In this document: positions 44,323-54,301 of the stretch, in pieces
Numbering within the stretch: the stretch's first letter is position 1
Layout of the letters: the number at the start of each line of letters is the position of its first letter
From: Bacteroides sp.
GTDB lineage: Bacteria > Bacteroidota > Bacteroidia > Bacteroidales > Bacteroidaceae
DNA length: 64,000 nucleotides
Direction of reading: 5' to 3'
Assembly (NCBI GenBank): GCA_023665805.1
Contig: JAMPDJ010000002.1
Location: 122,063-186,062 of the forward strand
The notes under the pieces: generated by a model
Databases searched by the model: none
Told to the model about the DNA's origin: nothing
The model's input: only the letters and a program-made list of their open reading frames with translations
Translations under genes and position numbers: made by a program

Positions 44323-45489
44323 ATGAGCAACCAAAGATACATGATGCGCGGCGTGTCCGCTGCCAAGGAGGACGTGCACAATGCCATCAAAAACATAGAC
44401 AAGGGCCTGTACCCCCAGGCATTCTGCAAAATCATTCCCGACATTCTGGGCGGAGACCCCGAATACTGCAACATCATGCATGCCGACGGTGCAGGAACCA
44501 AGTCTTCTTTGGCCTACATGTATTGGAAAGAGACGGGAGACCTGAGCGTGTGGAAGGGAATAGCCCAGGATGCCTTGATAATGAACACGGACGACCTGCT
44601 GTGCGTAGGTGCCGTTGACAACATTCTGGTAAGTTCCACCATAGGACGCAACAAGATGCTAATCCCAGGCGAGGTAATCTCTGCCATAATCAACGGCACG
44701 GACGAATTGATGGCCGAGATGCGCGAAATGGGTGTCGGCATATATGGTACCGGCGGCGAAACGGCCGACGTGGGCGACCTGGTACGTACGATTATAGTGG
44801 ACAGCACCGTAACATGCCGCATGAAGAGAAGCGATGTCATCGACAATGCCAACATTCGTCCGGGCGATGTCATAGTGGGACTGTCCAGCACCGGCCAGGC
44901 AACATACGAGAAAGAATACAACGGCGGCATGGGAAGCAACGGTCTCACTTCCGCCCGTCATGACGTATTCGGGAAGTATCTTGCCGAGAAATACCCCGAA
45001 AGCTACGATCACCAAGTACCGGAAGAGCTGGTATACAGCGGTAGCTACCAACTCTCTGACAGCGTGGACGGCGCTCCCATATGCGCAGGAAAACTGGTAC
45101 TCTCCCCCACCCGCACTTATGCGCCCGTAGTGAAAAAGCTGTTGGACGAAATGCGCCAGGAAATACACGGCCTGGTACACTGCACCGGTGGCGCACAGAC
45201 CAAGGTCCTGCATTTCGTCGGAGACAACTGCCGCGTCATAAAGGACAACATGTTCCCGGTGCCTCCCCTGTTCCGCGCCATACAGGAAGAGAGCGGTACG
45301 GAATGGAGCGAGATGTACAAGGTATTCAACATGGGACACCGCCTGGAGGTGTACGTGACCCCGGAAATGGCGGAGAAGGTTATCACCGTTTCACGTTCGT
45401 TCAACATCGACGCACAAATCATCGGCCATATAGAGGAAGGCAAAAAGAGCCTGACTATCAAGAGCGAATTTGGCGAGTTCGACTACTAA
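44323..45489 (+). CDS. purM: Phosphoribosylformylglycinamidine cyclo-ligase
   Basis: AIR synthase of the fifth purine step, closing the imidazole ring with ATP. 388 residues, slightly longer than the E. coli enzyme. HADGAGTKS near the N-terminus, DLLCVGAVDN and GLSSTGQATYEKE fit the family. The first of a plus-strand run purM-prfA-DUF4153-pyrF, with its own promoter. Confidence 0.92.
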   Translation: MSNQRYMMRGVSAAKEDVHNAIKNIDKGLYPQAFCKIIPDILGGDPEYCNIMHADGAGTKSSLAYMYWKETGDLSVWKGIAQDALIMNTDDLLCVGAVDNILVSSTIGRNKMLIPGEVISAIINGTDELMAEMREMGVGIYGTGGETADVGDLVRTIIVDSTVTCRMKRSDVIDNANIRPGDVIVGLSSTGQATYEKEYNGGMGSNGLTSARHDVFGKYLAEKYPESYDHQVPEELVYSGSYQLSDSVDGAPICAGKLVLSPTRTYAPVVKKLLDEMRQEIHGLVHCTGGAQTKVLHFVGDNCRVIKDNMFPVPPLFRAIQEESGTEWSEMYKVFNMGHRLEVYVTPEMAEKVITVSRSFNIDAQIIGHIEEGKKSLTIKSEFGEFDY

Positions 45490-45515
45490 CCCACCACTGC
45501 ACTACGCAAACGACT

Positions 45516-46622
45516 ATGGCAAACAACCTGTTAGACAAACTCGAAGGCTTGGTATCGCGCTTTGAGGAGGTATCCACCCTTATAACCGACCCTAACGTGA
45601 TAGCCGACCAGAAGCGGTACGTTAAACTTACGAAAGAATACAAGGACCTTGGCAAGATAGTGGATGCGCGCCGCGAATATGTCGGGTGTCTTCAAAACAT
45701 CGCTGACGCGAAAGAGATGATGTCTCTCGAAGACGATGCAGAGACCAAGGAGATGCTGAGGGAGGAACTGGCGCAGAGCGAAAGACGCATACCCGAACTG
45801 GAGGACGAGATAAAATTGCTGTTGGTTCCCTCCGACCCCGAGGACGACAAGAACGTGATAATGGAAATACGTGGCGGCACGGGTGGCGACGAGGCCGCCC
45901 TGTTTGCCGGAGACTTGTTCCGCATGTACAGCAAGTATATCGAGACCAAGGGATGGAAGATGACGGTTTCCAGTTTCAACGAAGGTTCATCAGGCGGATA
46001 CAAGGAGATTGTCTTCAGCGTCACCGGCGAAGGTGTCTACGGAATTCTGAAATACGAGAGCGGAGTGCATCGCGTACAGCGTGTGCCTGCCACGGAGACC
46101 CAAGGACGAGTGCACACCAGTGCAGCCACGGTGGCCGTACTTCCGGAGGCCGAGGAATTCGACGTGGAAATCAACGAAGGTGCCATCAAATGGGATACGT
46201 TCCGCTCCAGCGGTGCCGGTGGCCAGAATGTAAACAAGGTGGAATCCGGCGTTCGTGCCCGATACATGTGGAGAAATCCGTTCACCAACGAGGACGAGGA
46301 GATATTGGTGGAGTGTACGGAAACAAGAGACCAGCCCAAGAACAAGGAAAGGGCATTGGCGCGTCTGCGCACGTTCATATACGACAAGGAGCACCAGAAG
46401 TATCTGGACGACATAGCCTCCAAGCGCAAGACCATGGTGTCCACAGGCGACCGCTCGGCCAAGATACGCACCTACAACTACCCGCAGGGGCGCATCACCG
46501 ACCACCGTATCGGTTACACCATTTACAATCTGAATGCGTTCATGGACGGCAACATCCAGGATTGCATAGACCACTTGATAGTGGCCGAAAATGCCGAACG
46601 CATGAAAGAAAGCGAACTATAA
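45516..46622 (+). CDS. prfA: Peptide chain release factor 1
   Basis: Recognises UAA and UAG stops; 368 residues. The RF1-specific PAT tripeptide is in RVPATETQGR and the catalytic GGQ is in SSGAGGQNVNK. The frame is open upstream to 45081 within purM, but the Met at 45516 (ANNLLDKLEGLVSRFEEV) is the family start. Located 26 bp after purM. Confidence 0.97.
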   Translation: MANNLLDKLEGLVSRFEEVSTLITDPNVIADQKRYVKLTKEYKDLGKIVDARREYVGCLQNIADAKEMMSLEDDAETKEMLREELAQSERRIPELEDEIKLLLVPSDPEDDKNVIMEIRGGTGGDEAALFAGDLFRMYSKYIETKGWKMTVSSFNEGSSGGYKEIVFSVTGEGVYGILKYESGVHRVQRVPATETQGRVHTSAATVAVLPEAEEFDVEINEGAIKWDTFRSSGAGGQNVNKVESGVRARYMWRNPFTNEDEEILVECTETRDQPKNKERALARLRTFIYDKEHQKYLDDIASKRKTMVSTGDRSAKIRTYNYPQGRITDHRIGYTIYNLNAFMDGNIQDCIDHLIVAENAERMKESEL

Positions 46623-46652
46623 CAGCTGACCACATAAGGAAAGGACACGCAA

Positions 46653-48485
46653 ATGGCAACACTCTCCCTAAACAACATAATCTCTACAGGCGTGACCGCC
46701 TTGAAGAACAGTGTCCGCCGCTTCCCGGCAAGCATAGTCTTCACGGTTGCGCTTACGCTGTATTCATTGGTGCGGATATGGGGTGAAGCCGACTTGTTCA
46801 CAGAATGGCAGGATGGCGTCACGGTATACTACCTCCTGACAGGTTCCCTGTTGTCCCTCTCGCTCCGGCTTTGGGGCGAGGAGGTGGGACACAAGCGAGT
46901 AATAGCATTAGTCAATGCCATAGCACATGCCGCCCTGTTCGGAAACGCCATGTTCCTGTACTGTCTCTCTGGACAGGATTTAGCTATCGAATTGATTATC
47001 GCCAACTCGGCGGTGATTGTGGCCCTCTGCATTTCCGTCTTTACATTATCTTTCTTCCGCGAGAGGGACGACATTCCTGCATGGAACTTCACGTTGCGGT
47101 TGCTCGGTCAAGCCATAGCGTCCATGCTCATCGGCTTGGTAATGTGGGCTGGCACGGCAGTGCTGCTCTACTCTTTGGAAACATTGTTCCAGATGGAAAT
47201 CAGTAGCAAATGTTACATCACGCTGCCATTGCTCTGTTGCCAACTGTTGCCACCCCTGCTGTTCCTCGGACAGATACCTGAAGGAGAGGACAAGCATAAC
47301 ACGTCGGCAGAGTCTTCCAATTTCATCAACAAGGTAACACGCGTCCTGATCATTCCCCTTTTGGGTACCTATTTATTGATTCTTTATGCTTATACAGCAA
47401 AGATCCTTCTGGAATGGCAATTGCCCAACGGATGGGTTTCCATGCTCGTAAGCACGCTCATGGGCGGGTGCATACTCGTCGAGTTCATTCTCTACCCGCA
47501 ACTGAGAAAGACCCAAGACAGTTTCAACCGTTTCATAGCCGACAAGCTGCCTGTCGTCATTCTGCCCATGCTGCTGTTGATGACCATAGGCATCTTTCGT
47601 CGTATCAGTGACTATGGCATCACGCTGAACCGTCTCTATCTGCTGACACTGAACATATGGTTCTATCTCGTATGCATCGGCCTGTATCTGACACGCGCCA
47701 GACGCATACAATGGATAGCCATATCTTTCGGTCTCATATTCCTGTTAACTTCCGCCATGCCTGTCAATTATGCAGGAATGACACGAAAGTACACCATCAC
47801 TCACATAAGAGAGGTTCTGGACAGTACATACCATGGCACGTTGCCAATGACCGAAGAGCAGTATCTTGACTGGATAGTGACTCTTCCGCGCGAAGAGGCA
47901 TTGCTCCTGAACAGCAGACTCAAATGCCTGGAATATACATTCAAGGACAGTCTTATCAAAGAGCTTTTCACCACGGATACCATCGCCGGCAGCCCCCATG
48001 TGAACAGCCCGAGCTACTACACGGCAGAAAAACATGTCATGAAAGCTCATCCCTTGAAAGATGACCAGAAAGACGCAGACACTGTAGTGGCAGTAGAGGA
48101 CGACAGGCCTGCAACAAGGGGATGTTTCATCAGGTTCCATGGCAAGCAGGCATTGGAAATTCCCGCGCAGGCCAATGCCAACATCGAAGTGTATTCCGAG
48201 GACAGCGTGAAAGTCGTTTGTCTCAATAGCGATTCCATATCGATCCTGTTTCCCTATGGCGAAGACACGGACACCGTCCGCATAGGCTGGCTTGATCTGG
48301 AGAAATGGCACGGAATGAGAAGTACCGCCTCGCCAAAGACATTCCGCTGCCTGCCATCCGGCAGTACATTCATACTCACAACCATTGACCTTTCGATAGA
48401 CGTGCCCACCTCATCCGATAAACAGTACAAGGCGGAAATCTCGGGCATCAGGATTATAGATAACAATAAAAAGAACATACCGTAA
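46653..48485 (+). CDS. DUF4153 membrane protein
   Basis: A 610-residue protein with about ten hydrophobic helices in the first 370 residues, then a soluble C-terminal half. The N-terminus [19 protein letters not shown] is typical of the DUF4153 family. No function is established. Its stop codon shares one base with the pyrF start (TAATG), showing tight coupling within this operon. Confidence 0.85.
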   Translation: MATLSLNNIISTGVTALKNSVRRFPASIVFTVALTLYSLVRIWGEADLFTEWQDGVTVYYLLTGSLLSLSLRLWGEEVGHKRVIALVNAIAHAALFGNAMFLYCLSGQDLAIELIIANSAVIVALCISVFTLSFFRERDDIPAWNFTLRLLGQAIASMLIGLVMWAGTAVLLYSLETLFQMEISSKCYITLPLLCCQLLPPLLFLGQIPEGEDKHNTSAESSNFINKVTRVLIIPLLGTYLLILYAYTAKILLEWQLPNGWVSMLVSTLMGGCILVEFILYPQLRKTQDSFNRFIADKLPVVILPMLLLMTIGIFRRISDYGITLNRLYLLTLNIWFYLVCIGLYLTRARRIQWIAISFGLIFLLTSAMPVNYAGMTRKYTITHIREVLDSTYHGTLPMTEEQYLDWIVTLPREEALLLNSRLKCLEYTFKDSLIKELFTTDTIAGSPHVNSPSYYTAEKHVMKAHPLKDDQKDADTVVAVEDDRPATRGCFIRFHGKQALEIPAQANANIEVYSEDSVKVVCLNSDSISILFPYGEDTDTVRIGWLDLEKWHGMRSTASPKTFRCLPSGSTFILTTIDLSIDVPTSSDKQYKAEISGIRIIDNNKKNIP

Positions 48486-49312
48486 TGAACAAGCAACAAC
48501 TTCTCGACAACATCCGCAGAAAGAAATCCTTTCTATGCGTAGGTCTCGACACTGACATAAAGAAGATTCCCGAACATCTCGTGAACGAAGAAGACCCCAT
48601 CTTCGCTTTCAACAAGGCCATCATTGACGCGACAGCTCCCTATTGCGTGGCCTACAAGCCCAACCTTGCATTCTACGAGGCTTTCGGGGTAAAAGGTATC
48701 ATTGCCTTTGAGAAGACCGTGAAGTATATCCGGGAGAACTATCCGGACCAGTTCGTCATCGCCGATGCCAAGCGTGGCGACATAGGCAACACCTCCGCCA
48801 TGTATGCACGCACATTTTTCGAGGAATACGAACTCGATGCAGTAACCGTGGCCCCTTACATGGGCGAAGACAGCGTTACTCCTTTCCTCGGTTACGATGG
48901 CAAGTGGGTCATCCTTCTTGCATTGACCAGCAACAAGGGCAGCCACGACTTCCAGCTGACGGAAAGCACGGATGGCGAGAAACTGTTCCAACAAGTGCTA
49001 CGCAAGAGCCAGGAATGGGCAGGCAGCGAACAGATGATGTACGTGGTTGGAGCCACACAGGGACAGGCATTCGAGGAAATACGCAAGATTTTGCCGCACC
49101 ACTTCCTCCTTGTCCCGGGCGTAGGCGCACAGGGAGGCTCCCTTGCCGAGGTATGCAAGTATGGCATGACATCGGAGTGCGGCCTTCTGGTCAACAGTTC
49201 ACGCGCCATCATCTATGCCGACAAGGGCACAAACTTTGCCGAAGCCGCCGCAAAGGCCGCAAAGGCCGTGCAACAGGAAATGGCTGCGGAACTGGAAAGC
49301 AGAGGCATATAA
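48485..49312 (+). CDS. pyrF: Orotidine-5'-phosphate decarboxylase
   Basis: Last step of UMP synthesis. 275 residues, the longer class-III-like form with [13 protein letters not shown], the catalytic [12 protein letters not shown] and [10 protein letters not shown]. It overlaps the DUF4153 gene by one base. Confidence 0.95.
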   Translation: MNKQQLLDNIRRKKSFLCVGLDTDIKKIPEHLVNEEDPIFAFNKAIIDATAPYCVAYKPNLAFYEAFGVKGIIAFEKTVKYIRENYPDQFVIADAKRGDIGNTSAMYARTFFEEYELDAVTVAPYMGEDSVTPFLGYDGKWVILLALTSNKGSHDFQLTESTDGEKLFQQVLRKSQEWAGSEQMMYVVGATQGQAFEEIRKILPHHFLLVPGVGAQGGSLAEVCKYGMTSECGLLVNSSRAIIYADKGTNFAEAAAKAAKAVQQEMAAELESRGI

Positions 49313-49364
49313 ACATACGGTCCCAAGGCACTATACACACTAATCAACACACAGAAAAGTGATT

Positions 49365-50423
49365 ATGGAATTCAGCGCACAGATGATAGCAGGACTGGTC
49401 AACGGAACCATAACAGGCAATCCGGAGGTTACGGTATCGGACTTTGCCAGGATTGAGGAAGGTCGTCCCGGATGTATCAGTTTCCTCGCCAACGACAAAT
49501 ACGAGAACCATATCTACACGACGGGCAGCAGCATAGTCTTGGTAAACAATGACTTCCAGCCCAAACAGGAAATCAGGGCGACCTTGATACAGGTTCCCAA
49601 TGCACGCGAGGCCGTGGCACAACTCATCAAAGCCTACGCCAGCATGAAGCCCAAACCAAAGGGGATAGACTCCACAGCCTTCATCGACCCCACTGCCACC
49701 ATAGGCAAGGATGTCTACCTCGGCCCTTTCGTGGCAATAGGTCCCAAGGCCGTCATAGGAGACGGCTGCATACTGCATCCTCACGCCACAGTCGGAGCCG
49801 GAGCAACCATAGGCAATAACACGGAGATGTATTCCAACAGCGTCGTCTACCACGACTGCCGAGTAGGCAACAACTGCATACTGCATGCCGGATGTGTGAT
49901 AGGTGCCGACGGGTTCGGGTTCGAACCCACCGCGGAGGGCTATGAAAAGATTCCGCAGATAGGCATAGCAGTATTGGAGGATGACGTGGAGATCGGTGCC
50001 AATTCCTGTGTCGACCGTGCAGTAATGGGCGAGACCATCATTCGTCGCGGTACCAAGATAGACAACCTCGTGCAAATAGGTCACAACTGCGAGGTTGGCA
50101 GCCACACTGTCATGTCGGCACAAGTGGGTGTTGCAGGGTCCACCAAGATAGGCCAATGGTGTATGTTCGGAGGACAGGTAGGCATAGCAGGACACGCTAC
50201 CATAGCCGATAGGACACAGGCCGGTGCACAGTCCGGCATCCCCAACAATATAAAAAAGCCCGGCCAGCAACTCATGGGTTCTCCTGCCATAGAACCACGC
50301 ACATGGTGGAAGGCACAAGCCATAATCAAGCAACTGCCTGACATGTGGGCCGCCATGAACAGCATGAAGAAAGAAATAGAGAGGCTGAAAGAACAGCTAC
50401 TGGAACAAAACGGGCAAGAGTAA
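49365..50423 (+). CDS. lpxD: UDP-3-O-acylglucosamine N-acyltransferase
   Basis: Third step of lipid A synthesis, adding the N-linked acyl chain; 352 residues. An N-terminal uridine-binding domain ([10 protein letters not shown]) is followed by a left-handed beta-helix of hexapeptide repeats with the catalytic-type His in QIGHNCEVG. The C-terminal coiled segment ([15 protein letters not shown]) is typical. The GTG at 49359 is in frame, but ATG 49365 fits the family. It starts the lpxD-lpxC-lpxA-miaA group. Confidence 0.95.
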   Translation: MEFSAQMIAGLVNGTITGNPEVTVSDFARIEEGRPGCISFLANDKYENHIYTTGSSIVLVNNDFQPKQEIRATLIQVPNAREAVAQLIKAYASMKPKPKGIDSTAFIDPTATIGKDVYLGPFVAIGPKAVIGDGCILHPHATVGAGATIGNNTEMYSNSVVYHDCRVGNNCILHAGCVIGADGFGFEPTAEGYEKIPQIGIAVLEDDVEIGANSCVDRAVMGETIIRRGTKIDNLVQIGHNCEVGSHTVMSAQVGVAGSTKIGQWCMFGGQVGIAGHATIADRTQAGAQSGIPNNIKKPGQQLMGSPAIEPRTWWKAQAIIKQLPDMWAAMNSMKKEIERLKEQLLEQNGQE

Positions 50424-50554
50424 CAAGTCTTTGCCCTCAGCTCCTGCTTTTTACAGGCAACGAACACGCCTGTCCACTACAGACATCCACCATTCAAACC
50501 ACAACCAACAGATATCACTTAAACAAACAAGTTCATTCACACCTTATATAATAT

Positions 50555-51451
50555 ATGAGACAACGCACACTGCTATCGGAATTTTCCGTCCAAGGCAAAG
50601 GATTGCACACTGGCATGGACCTGACCGCTACATTCCTTCCAGCACCGGAAAATTACGGATACAAGATTCAACGCATCGACTTGAACGGCCAGCCTGTAAT
50701 TGATGCCATTGCCGAGAATGTGGTGGATACCACCCGTGGCACGGTACTGGGCGTAGGAGATGCCAAATGCAGTACTGTAGAACACGCTTTCAGCGCACTG
50801 TACGCCTTAGGCATAGATAACGTATTGGTAAAGGTAAACGGCCCCGAGTTCCCCATACTTGACGGAAGTGCGGCACCATACGTCACCAAAATCAAGGAAA
50901 CGGGCATACAGGAGCAAAATACCGAGAAGAATTGGCTCAAAATCACCGAGCCGATCGAGTTCAAGGACGAGAACAGCGGTTCCAGCATAACCGTGCTTCC
51001 TGCCGAAGACTTTGCCGTGTCCGTGACCATAGACTTCAATTCCAGAATGATGCCCATACAGACAGCAACCTTAAAGGACATCAACGAATACGAACACGAA
51101 ATCTGCGCGGCACGTACCTTCGTCTTCGTGCGCGATGTGGAGCCACTGCTTTCCATGGGTCTCATCAAAGGGGGAGACCTGGACAATGCAATCGTCATCT
51201 ATGAACGCAAGACCACACAGGAAAAAATGGACCAACTATGCCGCCTGACTCATGCCGAATGGCATGATGCCAAGGAATTGGGCTATATCCAGCACAAGCC
51301 TCTCGTATGGGAAAACGAACCTGCACGACACAAACTTCTGGACATAATAGGCGATCTGTCTCTCGTCGGACGCCCCATTCTTGGACATATAGTGGCTACA
51401 AAGCCTGGGCATACCATAAACAACAAATTTGCAAGACTTATAAAATCATGA
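50555..51451 (+). CDS. lpxC: UDP-3-O-acyl-N-acetylglucosamine deacetylase, not fused to FabZ
   Basis: Zinc deacetylase committing UDP-sugar to lipid A. The LpxC motifs are complete: GKGLHTG near 16, STVEHAFSAL with the zinc His, HKLLDIIGDL with zinc His/Asp, and KPGHTINN with the catalytic His. At 298 residues it ends right after this domain. In most Bacteroidales LpxC continues into a FabZ dehydratase domain (about 460 residues); here the stop codon overlaps the lpxA ATG and no FabZ sequence remains between them. Confidence 0.95.
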   Translation: MRQRTLLSEFSVQGKGLHTGMDLTATFLPAPENYGYKIQRIDLNGQPVIDAIAENVVDTTRGTVLGVGDAKCSTVEHAFSALYALGIDNVLVKVNGPEFPILDGSAAPYVTKIKETGIQEQNTEKNWLKITEPIEFKDENSGSSITVLPAEDFAVSVTIDFNSRMMPIQTATLKDINEYEHEICAARTFVFVRDVEPLLSMGLIKGGDLDNAIVIYERKTTQEKMDQLCRLTHAEWHDAKELGYIQHKPLVWENEPARHKLLDIIGDLSLVGRPILGHIVATKPGHTINNKFARLIKS

Positions 51452-52215
51452 TCAGCCCATTAGCTTACATTCATCCCGAAGCACAAATCGGAGAGAACTG
51501 CGAGATTGGTCCTTTCTGCTACATTGACAAGAACGTAGTGATTGGCGACAACAACACCCTCATGAACAGCGTCACCATACTCTACGGCGCACGCATAGGC
51601 AACGGAAACCGCTTCTTTCCGGGATGCGTAATAGGTGCCATTCCGCAGGATCTCAAATTCCGCGGAGAGGAAACCACGGCCGAAATTGGCGACAATAACA
51701 CTTTCCGCGAGAACGTAACTGTCAACCGCGGCACGGCAGCCAAGAATCGCACTGTGGTTGGTAGCCGCAATCTGTTGATGGAAAGCGTTCACATTGCTCA
51801 CGACGACATTGTCGGAAACGAATGCATCATCGGAAACGGAACCAAGCTGGCCGGTGAAGTAACAATAGACGACAAGGCCATCCTTTCTGCCAATGTACTT
51901 GTACACCAGTTCTGCCGCATAGGCAGCTACTGCATGATTGGAGGAGGTACGCGCACCGCACAGGACATCCTGCCATTCTCCATGATTGCACGTGACCCGG
52001 CAGCCTATTGCGGCCTCAATACCGTAGGCTTGCGACGCAGAGGCTTTGAACACGACATCGTCGACAACATACACAAGACATACCAAATCATACTGCAAGG
52101 CACCGGTCTCCTCAAAGATCTTCTCCTCAGAGTAGAAGAAGAGATTCCGTCTTCACCAGAAATAACATACATACTCGATTTTATACGCACCAGCAAACGA
52201 GGCTTTATCAGATAG
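51448..52215 (+). CDS. lpxA: UDP-N-acetylglucosamine acyltransferase
   Basis: First step of lipid A synthesis; 255 residues, normal length. The beta-helix opens with ISPLAYIHPEAQIGENCEIGPF. The catalytic His is in SVHIAHDDIVG and the C-terminal helical domain is in place. The ATG overlaps the lpxC stop by 4 bp, and the open frame extending upstream is lpxC sequence in another frame. Confidence 0.96.
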   Translation: MISPLAYIHPEAQIGENCEIGPFCYIDKNVVIGDNNTLMNSVTILYGARIGNGNRFFPGCVIGAIPQDLKFRGEETTAEIGDNNTFRENVTVNRGTAAKNRTVVGSRNLLMESVHIAHDDIVGNECIIGNGTKLAGEVTIDDKAILSANVLVHQFCRIGSYCMIGGGTRTAQDILPFSMIARDPAAYCGLNTVGLRRRGFEHDIVDNIHKTYQIILQGTGLLKDLLLRVEEEIPSSPEITYILDFIRTSKRGFIR

Positions 52216-52221
52216 AACACA

Positions 52222-52773
52222 ATGACATACCGTCTACTGTTATTCAGCGAGGAGGTGGAAAACTTCGTGATGGAAATCATGGCTCCACCCTCTGCCACTT
52301 TCCACGAGTTGCACACGCTCATACTGAATGAATGCGCCTATACAGAAAAGGGCAACCACCGTTTTCTCATTTGCGACGAAGGATGGAAAGTCAAGGAAAA
52401 AATACATCTCCACGACTCCGGCAAAACGTGCTATGACGAGGATTTATACTTGATGAAAGATGCAATTTTAGACGATTTCATCGAGGAAAACGGGCAACAC
52501 ATAGCTTATGTCTACGATACCGAGGCAAAGAGCACGTTCCTGCTGGACCTCGTAGAGACAATCTTCGGTGAAAAGGCGGAAAAAGCCTATGTCCGCAGAC
52601 GCAAGGGAACTCCTCCGGCTCAATTCGAAGAGAGCTTTGAAATTCCCGCCATAGAGACCATGCATGCATCTCAGACAGTCATTACTGAACCGGAGAAAGA
52701 CGACATCACGGATGACGACTCTTTCTCCGAAGACGAAATAGACACCGAAGGATTCGAGGTGAGCGAGATGTAA
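52222..52773 (+). CDS. Plasmid pRiA4b ORF-3-like protein
   Basis: A 183-residue acidic protein of the pRiA4b ORF-3/IS1096 TnpR-like family: YRLLLFSEEVENFVMEIMAPPSATFHELHTLI at the N-terminus and an acidic tail (EPEKDDITDDDSFSEDE). Biochemical function unknown. It starts 6 bp after lpxA and precedes miaA, a neighbourhood I recall from other Bacteroidales. Confidence 0.8.
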   Translation: MTYRLLLFSEEVENFVMEIMAPPSATFHELHTLILNECAYTEKGNHRFLICDEGWKVKEKIHLHDSGKTCYDEDLYLMKDAILDDFIEENGQHIAYVYDTEAKSTFLLDLVETIFGEKAEKAYVRRRKGTPPAQFEESFEIPAIETMHASQTVITEPEKDDITDDDSFSEDEIDTEGFEVSEM

Positions 52774-52833
52774 GCTCATGGGGCATGGCAGACGCAGGCC
52801 CCATCCATCATCATACCCCACACAGGACAACAT

Positions 52834-53778
52834 ATGACACCGCTGCTCATTGTCATATTGGGGCCAACCGCATCAGGCAAGACAGAGCTGACGCTCTCCA
52901 TAGCAGAACGGTTGCAATGCCCCATACTCAATTGCGACTCGCGCCAGATTTACCGCAGCATGGACATAGGCACCGCCTCTCCCACCCGCGAGCAACTGGC
53001 ACGCGTCAAACATTATTTTGTCAACATTCTGGACCCGGGAGAATACTACAGTGCCGCCAAATACGAGCAGGACGTACTCTCGCTTGCTTCCAGACTGTTC
53101 CGACGGCACAACGTCCTGCTCCTCTCCGGAGGAAGCATGATGTACATAGATGCCGTGTGCAATGGAATAGACGACATTCCTACGGTGGACAAGGACGTCC
53201 GCGACACCCTGTATCGCCGGCTTTCAGAAGAGGGCATATCTCAGCTCCTGGCCGAGTTGCGTATGGTAGATCCGGTCCACTACGATGTCGTAGACCACAA
53301 AAACGCCAAACGCGTAGTGCATGCCCTGGAAGTCTACCACACCACAGGAATGCCATACTCCAGCTACCTCACACGAAAGACATTGCGAACTTCCGGAGAG
53401 GACACCAGCGCCAGCAATCCCAGACGTCCGTTCCGCATACTGAAGATAGGCCTGGAACGCCCAAGGGAAGAACTGTTTTCACGCATCAACGACCGTGTGG
53501 ATCGCATGATAGACAACGGCCTGCTGCACGAGGCCCTGACCCTGTTGCCACACCGGCACGAGAACGCCCTCAATACCGTAGGGTACAAGGAACTTTTCAA
53601 TGTCATCGATGGAACATGGGAACTGCCAATGGCCATCGAACGCATCAAGAAAAACACTCGCGTATATGCCAAAAAGCAAATGACTTGGTTCAAACACGAC
53701 GAGGGCATAGAATGGTTTCATCCTGACGACAGGGACGCTATCATCGAGCACATAAGCAAACACATCCCTATGACATAG
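52834..53778 (+). CDS. miaA: tRNA dimethylallyltransferase
   Basis: Adds a dimethylallyl group to A37 of tRNAs reading UNN codons; 314 residues. The P-loop is GPTASGKTELT (10-20) and DSRQIYRSMDIGTASP carries the catalytic Asp/Gln-type region. A large overlapping open frame (52785-53726) in another phase is only a shadow. Last gene of the lpxD-miaA group. Confidence 0.96.
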   Translation: MTPLLIVILGPTASGKTELTLSIAERLQCPILNCDSRQIYRSMDIGTASPTREQLARVKHYFVNILDPGEYYSAAKYEQDVLSLASRLFRRHNVLLLSGGSMMYIDAVCNGIDDIPTVDKDVRDTLYRRLSEEGISQLLAELRMVDPVHYDVVDHKNAKRVVHALEVYHTTGMPYSSYLTRKTLRTSGEDTSASNPRRPFRILKIGLERPREELFSRINDRVDRMIDNGLLHEALTLLPHRHENALNTVGYKELFNVIDGTWELPMAIERIKKNTRVYAKKQMTWFKHDEGIEWFHPDDRDAIIEHISKHIPMT

Positions 53779-54301
53779 TTGTTTCCTTGGAATACCAGCA
53801 ACACCCTCCAACAGGCATGCCATGTATTATCAGCGGATTCACAGCCTCATATCCATGTCCGCCACGGTACCGACGGCCCACATACACACGTCAAGATGAC
53901 ATTTGCCTTTCGCACACGTGCAAGTGCGTATAAGTGTATGCTTGACACGAAAGCACCGACTGCCGTTTTTAACATTTGCACAGCATTTTTATAGCCAACG
54001 TTTGCAAAAATGCGATTTTTAACCAACATATATCCGTCAGAATCTTTCGTTATCCGTAAAAAAAGATTAAATTTGTTATCGCCTAACGTGAAATATCTAT
54101 GACAAAAGGGGTGGAATAGCCCTTTATCACAAAGAAAAGACTCTAAACAGACATAAACCAAATGAACTTGAAACAGACAATCCCCAAACATGGAAGAGAC
54201 TATGTCCGAAACATGAGGCAATCAGCAACCGGCACTCAGGACATCTGACCGAAACTACGGAACAAATTTATCTAAACAAACAATTTATAAAACCAACAAT
54301 T
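53779..54301. other. Long intergenic region before the FAS1-SusCD locus
   Basis: About 520 bp with no credible gene. The right half is strongly AT-rich and holds a -7 box at 54068-54075, predicting an unusually long leader of about 220 bases for the outer-membrane operon. No classical riboswitch was recognised. Confidence 0.6.
54068..54075 (+). promoter_or_regulatory. -7 box of the FAS1-SusCD operon
   Basis: TAAATTTG matches TAnnTTTG. A weak TTTC about 20 bp upstream may be the -33 element. Confidence 0.4.

Noticed and set aside
52785..53726. A long plus-strand frame overlapping miaA in another phase
   Set aside because: The Arg/His/Pro-rich translation is not protein-like; miaA in the other frame has the P-loop and catalytic motifs.
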